Shown here in pieces: positions 5,509 to 10,415 of a DNA stretch of 10,415 bases. A program made the position numbers and the translations under genes. Every line of letters starts with the position of its first letter. Positions within the stretch are counted from its first letter, which is position 1. The notes under the pieces are model-generated. The model was given only the letters and a program-made list of their open reading frames with translations, was not told the DNA's origin and searched no databases. The DNA is from CAYXPG01 sp964564845 (GTDB taxonomy: Bacteria; Planctomycetota; Phycisphaerae; Sedimentisphaerales; Anaerobacaceae): assembly GCA_964564845.1 (NCBI GenBank), contig CAZMCN010000075.1:1-10415 (forward strand), given 5' to 3'.

Positions 5509-8214
5509 TTATCTAACCGCTGCCTGCGCGGCCGCTAATCGCGCAATCGGAACCCTGAACGGTGAACACGAGACATAGTCCATCCCGACCCGATGACAAA
5601 AATCGATACTCTCGGGCTCGCCGCCGTGCTCTCCGCAGATGCCGACTTTCAATTTCTTCCTGGTCTTTCTGCCGAGTTTTGTACCCATTTCCACGAGTTT
5701 TCCGACGCCGGTCTGGTCAAGCTTCTGGAATGGGTCAGCGGCGTAAATGCCCTTATTGACGTATTCCTTGAGGAATCTGCCTGCATCATCGCGCGAAAAG
5801 CCCATCGTCATCTGGGTCAGGTCATTAGTGCCGAAGCTGAAGAACTGCGCTTCGGCAGCGATTTGCTCAGCGGTCAAAGCGGCCCTCGGGACCTCAATCA
5901 TCGTCCCAATCATATATTTGATTCTGGTTTTTCTTTCTTTGAAGACCTCTTCAATTTCATCAACGATATGGTCTTTGACCAGCTTCAACTCTTCGACCGC
6001 CCCGGCCAGCGGAATCATAATTTCCGGCAGAACAACCATACCGGCCTTTTTTACATTCAAAGCTGCTTCAATGATGGCCCTTGCCTGCATCCGGCAAATT
6101 GCAGGATACGTTATCGCCAGACGACATCCGCGATGGCCCAGCATCGGATTAAACTCGTGAAGCTGCTCAACCTTTGCCCTCACTACTGCAGGCCTGACGC
6201 CAAGGCGTTTCGCCATTTCCGCCTGACTGGCCCTGTCCTGAGGCAGAAACTCGTGCAGCGGTGGGTCAAGCAGACGAATCGTTACCGGCAAACCCTTCAT
6301 CACCTTAAATATACCTTCAAAATCACTTCGCTGAACAGGCAGCAGCTTGTTGAGGGCACCTTCAAACTGCTTTTTGGTCACTGCATATTTCTTTTCAACT
6401 GCCTTTTTGTCCTTTTGCGTTTCGGCTGCATCAATCTCGTCGAGCATCATGGCATAATCATCGGCGGCCAAAATCATCTGTCGGACCGGCCAAATACGCT
6501 TACCCTCGAAGAACATATGTTCGGTTCTGCAGAGCCCGATGCCTTCTGCGCCGAAGTCTCTCGCCCGTTTCGAATCTTCCGGCGTATCGGCATTTGTCCG
6601 AACGCCAAGTCTGCGAACTTCGTCACAAATCCTCATAAAACTTCCAAAATCACCACTCATTGTCGGCTCTACGGTAGCTAATTGTCCCTTCATAACCTCA
6701 CCTGTGGAGCCGTCGAGACTAATCCAGTCGCCCTGCTTAATTACCAGCTTGCCGACGTTAAATTTTCCCGCCTTATAATTAATATTCAATGCACCAACAC
6801 CGGCAACGCAGCACTTGCCCATCCCGCGGGCAACCACAGCCGCATGGCTGGTCATACCGCCGCGAGCGGTCAAAATACCCTCCGCCGCATCCATACCGCC
6901 GATGTCCTCAGGACTGGTCTCAATACGGACAAGAATAACCTTTTTACCTTTCTTCCTCCACGTCTCTGCGTCATCGGCGCTAAAGACAACCTGTCCGACG
7001 GCCGCACCGGGTGATGCCGGAAGCCCCTTTGCAAAACAGTCTCGCTTAGCTTTCGGGTCAAAGTGCGGATGCAGCAGATGGTCCAACTGCTCCGGCGTTA
7101 CCCGCATAACCGCTTCCTTTTTTGGAATGAGTCTTTCATTAACCATATCAACTGCGTTTTTGACGGCAGCTTCGGCGGTGCGCTTGCCTGTTCTGGTCTG
7201 GAGAATATAAAGTTTCTTTTGCTGAATGGTAAATTCCATATCCTGCATATCCTTATAATGCTTCTCCAGCTTGGTCATCAGTCCGGTAAGCTGCTTGTAA
7301 GCAGGCGGCATAATTTTACCCAGCTTCTTCAATGGCAAAGGCGTCCTGATACCTGCGACAACATCTTCGCCCTGTGCGTTCATCAGGAACTCGCCATAAA
7401 ACTCCTTTTTGCCGGTACTCGGATTGCGTGTAAAGCAAACGCCGGTCCCGCAATCGGCCCCCATATTCCCGAATACCATCGCCTGCACATTCACAGCAGT
7501 ACCAAGCAGGCCGGTAATATTATTGAGCCTGCGATACGTAACCGCCCTTTCAATCATCCACGAACTAATAACCGCATTGATAGCATGTGTTAATTGCTCG
7601 CGTCCCTGCTGTGGGAATAACTGTCCGACGTGTTTTTTGTAAACGGCCTTGTATTTTTCAACAACCTCTTTTAACTGTTCGGCACTTAACTCATTATCGA
7701 GTTTGACGCCGGCCTTTTCCTTGGCTGAATGAATCACTTTCTCGAAGTGTTCGTGCTCGCAGCCCATCACAACATTGCCGAACATATCGATGAACCGGCG
7801 ATATATATCGTAAGCGAACCGGGGGTTGCGGGTTCTCTTTATGATACCTGCAATTACATCATCGTTGAGTCCAAGGTTAAGCACCGTATCCATCATCCCG
7901 GGCATAGAGACGGCGGCACCGCTTCTGACGCTGACCAGCAGGGGGTTTTGCGAGTCGCCTAATCCGGTGCCCATCGCCTTTTCCAGTTTCGCCACGTTCG
8001 TGTCAATTTCTTCAGCTAATCCTTCTGGCCATTCACCTTTGTTCCTGTAATATTCGTCGCAGACCTTCGTTGCAATAGTGAAGCCCGGCGGCACCGGCAC
8101 ACCAAGGTTGGTCATCTCCGCCAGGTTTGCGCCTTTACCGCCCAAAAGCTCCTTCATCGTTGCGTTGCCTTCAGCTTTTCCGTTGCCGAAGAAATAAACC
8201 CACTTCTCTGCCAT
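5509..8214 (-). CDS. ppdK: Pyruvate, phosphate dikinase
   Basis: A 901-residue cytoplasmic enzyme catalysing pyruvate + ATP + Pi to and from PEP + AMP + PPi, close to the family's usual length of about 870-900. The N-terminal ATP-grasp domain opens with FGNGKAEGNATMKELLGGKG and includes SVRSGAAVSMPGMMDTVLNLG. The swivelling phosphohistidine domain has GGMTSHAAVVARGMG with catalytic H457. T455, two residues before it, is the site that in plants is regulated by phosphorylation. The C-terminal PEP/pyruvate barrel has GLCRTEHMF (561-569), GTNDLTQMT (795-803) and GICGEHGGEP with acid/base C860. All expected motifs are present and there is no frameshift. AAGGAG lies at the usual distance before ATG 8214, and a good promoter with a structured leader lies upstream. 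tRNA-His follows 48 bp downstream on the same strand with its own promoter. With pckG it serves PEP metabolism, and its PPi-linked chemistry suits an anaerobic, energy-limited lifestyle (inference). Confidence 0.98.
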   Translation of the reverse strand: MAEKWVYFFGNGKAEGNATMKELLGGKGANLAEMTNLGVPVPPGFTIATKVCDEYYRNKGEWPEGLAEEIDTNVAKLEKAMGTGLGDSQNPLLVSVRSGAAVSMPGMMDTVLNLGLNDDVIAGIIKRTRNPRFAYDIYRRFIDMFGNVVMGCEHEHFEKVIHSAKEKAGVKLDNELSAEQLKEVVEKYKAVYKKHVGQLFPQQGREQLTHAINAVISSWMIERAVTYRRLNNITGLLGTAVNVQAMVFGNMGADCGTGVCFTRNPSTGKKEFYGEFLMNAQGEDVVAGIRTPLPLKKLGKIMPPAYKQLTGLMTKLEKHYKDMQDMEFTIQQKKLYILQTRTGKRTAEAAVKNAVDMVNERLIPKKEAVMRVTPEQLDHLLHPHFDPKAKRDCFAKGLPASPGAAVGQVVFSADDAETWRKKGKKVILVRIETSPEDIGGMDAAEGILTARGGMTSHAAVVARGMGKCCVAGVGALNINYKAGKFNVGKLVIKQGDWISLDGSTGEVMKGQLATVEPTMSGDFGSFMRICDEVRRLGVRTNADTPEDSKRARDFGAEGIGLCRTEHMFFEGKRIWPVRQMILAADDYAMMLDEIDAAETQKDKKAVEKKYAVTKKQFEGALNKLLPVQRSDFEGIFKVMKGLPVTIRLLDPPLHEFLPQDRASQAEMAKRLGVRPAVVRAKVEQLHEFNPMLGHRGCRLAITYPAICRMQARAIIEAALNVKKAGMVVLPEIMIPLAGAVEELKLVKDHIVDEIEEVFKERKTRIKYMIGTMIEVPRAALTAEQIAAEAQFFSFGTNDLTQMTMGFSRDDAGRFLKEYVNKGIYAADPFQKLDQTGVGKLVEMGTKLGRKTRKKLKVGICGEHGGEPESIDFCHRVGMDYVSCSPFRVPIARLAAAQAAVR

Positions 8215-8269
8215 TTGTAAAGACTCCTTCTTAGAAATACCTTAATTTCATAAAGCTTTGCAGATTACA

Positions 8270-8307
8270 GGGTTCCCATTTTGCAATAAGTCGCAAAATG
8301 GGAGCCC
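8270..8307 (-). promoter_or_regulatory. Long 15-bp hairpin in the ppdK leader
   Basis: GGGTTCCCATTTTGC (8270-8284) and GCAAAATGGGAGCCC (8293-8307) pair along all 15 positions with one non-Watson-Crick pair and an 8-base loop. It lies between the ppdK promoter and start codon, about 55 bases before the ATG. No T-run follows on either strand, so it is not a standard terminator. A protein-binding dyad or mRNA-stabilising stem is likelier. Confidence 0.55.
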
Positions 8308-8373
8308 ACACAAGCCAAAAAGCTCTTTTGTATCTAAATGCAGCAAGAACTTCATCAGAAAACAGAACTGCAT

Positions 8374-8402
8374 ATTGTATTACAATGAAGGGTGTATGTC
8401 AA
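8374..8402 (-). promoter_or_regulatory. Strong sigma-70 promoter for ppdK
   Basis: On the minus strand: consensus -35 TTGACA (complement of 8397-8402), a 17-bp spacer and -10 TACAAT (complement of 8374-8379). The start would be near 8367, leaving a leader of about 150 nt that carries the 8270-8307 hairpin. The 8215-8605 gap otherwise contains only the hairpins listed here and no convincing gene. Confidence 0.8.
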
Positions 8403-8452
8403 CCCTGTTAGAAATTTTCGGGCGCTATAAAATTTTTAACGGGGTCAACGAT

Positions 8453-8486
8453 TAAAAAGCTTCCAGGAAAAAACAGGCTGGCTTTT
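8453..8486 (-). terminator. Intrinsic terminator-like hairpin downstream of the isochorismatase-like gene
   Basis: On the minus strand AAAAGC (complement of 8481-8486) and GCTTTT (complement of 8455-8460) pair, extended by CAG/CTG across a small bulge and followed by a T-rich tail ending near 8453. It lies about 120 bases after the isochorismatase-like stop and before the ppdK promoter, so it would separate the two units. Confidence 0.45.
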
Positions 8487-8552
8487 GACAATTAAAAGGG
8501 GGCGTTTTTTGTAAGGTTTTGCAGCAAAGGGGTGCAGCGTTACTTCTGCCAA

Positions 8553-8579
8553 TAAGCTGTTGAAGCTCTCAACCGCTTA
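8553..8579 (-). other. Hairpin just after the isochorismatase-like gene
   Basis: TAAGC-t-GTTGA (8553-8563) pairs with TCAAC-c-GCTTA (8569-8579): two 5-bp helices with one internal mismatch and a 5-base loop. It lies 27 bases past the stop codon. With no T-tract on the minus strand it may act as a 3'-end stabiliser rather than a terminator. Confidence 0.35.
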
Positions 8580-8605
8580 GTAATTTTTAACGTTTGGCCT
8601 CGGTA

Positions 8606-9292
8606 TCAACCGGTTTTTTTCCCCGCCGCGTGTTGATGATTTTCGAGACCGTCTCCTCCGACGCCCTTTAGATGTGATGTGCCGGCCAGCTTCCTGGTTT
8701 CGAGAAGTTTTGCCCCTTTGGCCTTCATCTTGCGAAATGCGAACTTTGCTTCCCTCCTACTATAAGAACCAACGGCATCCACTACAACACTGACGTTTTT
8801 GTCCCGCTGCCTCAGTCCCAAAGCCGTCGCTTTGACAGCACCTTCGGCACTTGCTCCTATCAAAACGAACTCATCTGCCCGAACTTCGCTGAGCAATCTC
8901 TCAATCCGGGGCTCATCGAAGGGGTCAATGCAGCGTTTGTGAAAAATAATTTGTCTGTACCGCTGCAATATGTCTCTGGGCAAATCAGTGCTTCCGTCGG
9001 CAGGGAAGCTGGCCCGATTGCTCAGCAGTGTATATCTTATCTTTTTCTGGCCTTCAGTTCCGTCAAGGCAGTAGCCGACAGAGCAGCCGCCATTATTATT
9101 GGGATAAACCTCACAGGTGGAAATTATCGGGATTTTGTTGTGTCTTGCCCAGGCCATTATTCTGCGAACATTGGCCAGGACTTTCCTGTGATTCCTTATG
9201 CACGCATTACCTCCGGCAAGAAAAATGTCTTTTTGCGTACTGACATCTATCAGAATCTTTTTACGGCGAGCTCTAAGTAGCTGTCTAATCAC
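8606..9292 (-). CDS. Isochorismatase-fold protein with catalytic Cys replaced by Ala (likely non-hydrolytic)
   Basis: A 228-residue cytoplasmic protein of the cysteine-hydrolase (isochorismatase/nicotinamidase) fold. The active family uses an Asp-Lys-Cys triad. The Asp is present in ILIDVSTQKDIF (D16) and the Lys in FHKRCIDPF (K119). In the segment GASAEGAVKATALGL, which corresponds to the family's G-x-x-T-E/D-x-C-V, the Cys position is Ala (A152). The fold looks intact, with the DAVGS strand/turn and the preceding NVSVVV strand clearly seen. Standard hydrolysis is thus unlikely; a binding, regulatory or different catalytic role is possible. GTG 9292 was chosen because AGAGGG lies 8 bases upstream and the fold begins directly after it. 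A longer form from GTG 9367 (253 aa) has no well-spaced ribosome site. The C-terminal tail of about 25 residues is Gly/His/Lys-rich and not part of the fold. The gene is divergent from trmB. Confidence 0.82.
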   Translation of the reverse strand: MIRQLLRARRKKILIDVSTQKDIFLAGGNACIRNHRKVLANVRRIMAWARHNKIPIISTCEVYPNNNGGCSVGYCLDGTEGQKKIRYTLLSNRASFPADGSTDLPRDILQRYRQIIFHKRCIDPFDEPRIERLLSEVRADEFVLIGASAEGAVKATALGLRQRDKNVSVVVDAVGSYSRREAKFAFRKMKAKGAKLLETRKLAGTSHLKGVGGDGLENHQHAAGKKTG

Positions 9293-9457
9293 TTTTTGAG
9301 CCCTCTTGTATATACTTATACTTTCATCCCATACTAATAGATACGTACCGACCGAGAGCAGGTTCACACCCTCTTATCGAATGTCCCTTACCGCAACTTT
9401 AATCGCAATAAAGGGCAAAAAGACGATTTCCATCTTCGAGAAAACCGTCCTGCCGGG

Positions 9458-9463
9458 TATAAT
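9458..9463 (+). promoter_or_regulatory. Possible -10 box for trmB
   Basis: A perfect TATAAT preceded by GGG, with only a weak -35 candidate (TTCGAG, about 17 bases upstream). It would give a leader of about 55 nt before ATG 9523. A second candidate, GATAAT near 9485, is equally hard to exclude. Confidence 0.35.
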
Positions 9464-9522
9464 TACAGCTATTGAATGTATATACGATAATAGAAAAGTA
9501 TTTTTTGGACTTAACCTGACTA

Positions 9523-10146
9523 ATGGGCAGAGCCTTAAAGGACTATCCTGCAGTTTCGCTGAAAGTCGAAGATTTGGACGGCAAAATCGATTTTGCCCGG
9601 ATTTTCGGACGTAGCGGGCTGGTGCATATTGAAGTCGGCAGCGGCAAGGCAACATTCCTGCTCAACCAGGCCCGGGCCCGGCCACAGGTCAATTTTCTGG
9701 GTATTGAATGGGCAAACAAGTACTACCGCTATGGCGTTGACCGCATCGGCCGATGGGGTCTGAATAACGTTCGCATAATTCGCACCGATGCTGCAAAGTT
9801 TTTGGCCGACTTTGTGCCGGACAGCTCTGTGAATTGTTTCCATATCTATTTTCCCGACCCCTGGCCTAAAAAACATCATCACAAAAGGCGTTTTCTGTGC
9901 CGGGCCAATCTCGAACAACTCCTGCGCTGTCTGATTACCGACGGGGTCATAAAAATTGCTACAGACCACGCTGGATACTTCGAGCAAATACAGAAAGTCA
10001 TAGCCGAGCAGGCCGACAAACTTGAAAACACCGAATTTCTTCCCACCGCCGGTGCGGAGCGGAACGAGTGGGTAGGCACAAACTTCGAGAGAAAATACCT
10101 CCAGGCAGAAAGGCCGATTTACACCATCGCTGTAAGAAAAGTATAG
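9523..10146 (+). CDS. trmB: tRNA (guanine-N7-)-methyltransferase
   Basis: A 207-residue cytoplasmic enzyme that methylates G46 in the variable loop of tRNAs to m7G using S-adenosylmethionine. The Rossmann-type SAM site is seen as HIEVGSGKATFL (35-46), the acidic strand end GIEWANKY (60-67) and RTDAAKFL (87-94). The family signature FPDPWPKKHHHKRR (110-123) is intact, as are TDHAGYFEQ (147-155) and the C-terminal TNFERKY (186-192), which matches the TxFExK motif. Length is normal for bacterial TrmB. The start at ATG 9523 leaves a usual short N-terminal extension before the SAM motif. The ribosome site is weak (GGA about 13 bases upstream), so the start is only moderately sure. It is divergent from the isochorismatase-like gene and no operon partner is visible before the right edge. 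Confidence 0.95.
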   Translation: MGRALKDYPAVSLKVEDLDGKIDFARIFGRSGLVHIEVGSGKATFLLNQARARPQVNFLGIEWANKYYRYGVDRIGRWGLNNVRIIRTDAAKFLADFVPDSSVNCFHIYFPDPWPKKHHHKRRFLCRANLEQLLRCLITDGVIKIATDHAGYFEQIQKVIAEQADKLENTEFLPTAGAERNEWVGTNFERKYLQAERPIYTIAVRKV

Positions 10147-10155
10147 TATCGGCCA

Positions 10156-10194
10156 CAACTGGATACATATAATAGCTTTACAAACGTCCAGTTG
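10156..10194 (+). terminator. Hairpin after trmB
   Basis: CAACTGGA (10156-10163) and TCCAGTTG (10187-10194) are perfectly complementary over 8 bp with a 23-base loop, starting nine bases after the trmB stop. No T-tract follows, so it may be a weak terminator or 3'-end stabiliser. Confidence 0.4.
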
Positions 10195-10228
10195 GATTTG
10201 GTTGATATGCAGTTTGAATAAAAAAGGC

Positions 10229-10257
10229 GTAAGGAGCAGGGAGTAAGGAGTAAGGAG
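10229..10257. repeat. Short GTAAGGAG repeat cluster
   Basis: GTAAGGAG occurs at 10229-10236, 10243-10250 and 10250-10257 (the last two share a base), in a purine-rich strand within an intergenic region. It looks like a simple low-complexity repeat; no function is evident. Confidence 0.6.
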
Positions 10258-10304
10258 GGAAAAGCAAAAACTGTGGAACTGCTGCGCGGGACAGGTTTTA
10301 AATA

Positions 10305-10414
10305 GGTTCGACAAGCTCACTACAGGTGGTTCGACTTTGCTCACCACAGGTTGGGTTTGTTTGGGTTTGTTTTGCAGAAAATAGTTCGTAGTTTCCGCCT
10401 TCGCCAGGGCTACG
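10305..10414. repeat. Intergenic direct repeats and edge dyad
   Basis: Two imperfect copies of a 23-24 bp unit beginning GGTTCGAC and ending CACAGGT/TACAGGT abut at 10305-10327 and 10328-10351. TTGGGTTTGT then occurs twice exactly (10351-10360, 10361-10370). Near the edge, CGTAG (10387-10391) and CTACG (10410-10414) can pair around a GC-rich loop. This looks like a dispersed intergenic repeat element cut by the window edge. No ORF is supported in 10147-10415. Confidence 0.55.
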
Positions 10415-10415
10415 G

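Noticed and set aside
5593..6681. A 362-codon open frame on the + strand
   Set aside because: It is antisense to ppdK, whose 901-residue frame has all expected motifs. The + strand translation has no recognisable domain and no ribosome site.
8258..8455. 65-codon + strand frame upstream of ppdK
   Set aside because: It overlaps the ppdK leader hairpin and promoter in antisense and has no ribosome site or domain.
9535..10347. A 270-codon open frame on the - strand
   Set aside because: It is opposite trmB, which has intact family motifs. The antisense product looks random and runs into non-coding repeats.

Overview
The window reads like a stretch of a Planctomycetota chromosome, most likely Phycisphaerae/Sedimentisphaerales-like. 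This is an inference from moderate GC, a GTP-type PEP carboxykinase, a pyruvate phosphate dikinase, a PEP-CTERM surface protein, sigma-54 regulation and a planctomycete-style isochorismatase homologue. No 16S rRNA or other taxonomic marker is present, so the assignment is tentative.

Layout: (1) 1-1400, + strand, 3' part of pckG, cut by the left edge. (2) 1769-2833, +, a sigma-54 activator with AAA+ and Fis-type HTH domains but no sensory domain. (3) 2834-3934, a gene-poor 1.1 kb stretch. It holds a terminator-like hairpin, dyads, a good -24/-12 (sigma-54) promoter match at 3156 and a tandem array of paired RNA-like hairpins with a period of about 114 bp (3261-3857). (4) 3935-4345, +, a small receiver-like protein lacking the phosphoacceptor Asp, followed directly by another copy of the hairpin element (4344-4488). 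(5) 4641-5372, +, a secreted PEP-CTERM protein with a Cys/Gln pair that resembles an internal thioester domain. (6) On the minus strand, tRNA-His(GTG) at 5387-5460, ppdK at 5509-8214 and an isochorismatase-fold protein at 8606-9292 whose catalytic Cys is replaced by Ala. (7) 9523-10146, +, trmB. The right edge carries short intergenic repeats.

How the parts may work together: pckG and ppdK both act at the phosphoenolpyruvate/pyruvate/oxaloacetate node and bracket the accessory region. The central region suggests one unit. The sigma-54 activator would drive the -24/-12 promoter. That transcript would begin with a long array of alternating hairpins and continue through the pseudo-receiver gene, a further hairpin element and the PEP-CTERM surface protein. 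Sigma-54 control of PEP-CTERM genes is known in proteobacteria (PrsK/PrsR systems). Here the link is inferred from gene order and the promoter match.

The least explained feature is the hairpin array. The same two stems recur at least five times before the pseudo-receiver gene and once after it, with paired base changes that keep the stems intact, and I do not recognise it as a known riboswitch or repeat family. Clear sigma-70 promoters (17-bp spacers, TACAAT -10) are visible on the minus strand for ppdK and for tRNA-His.
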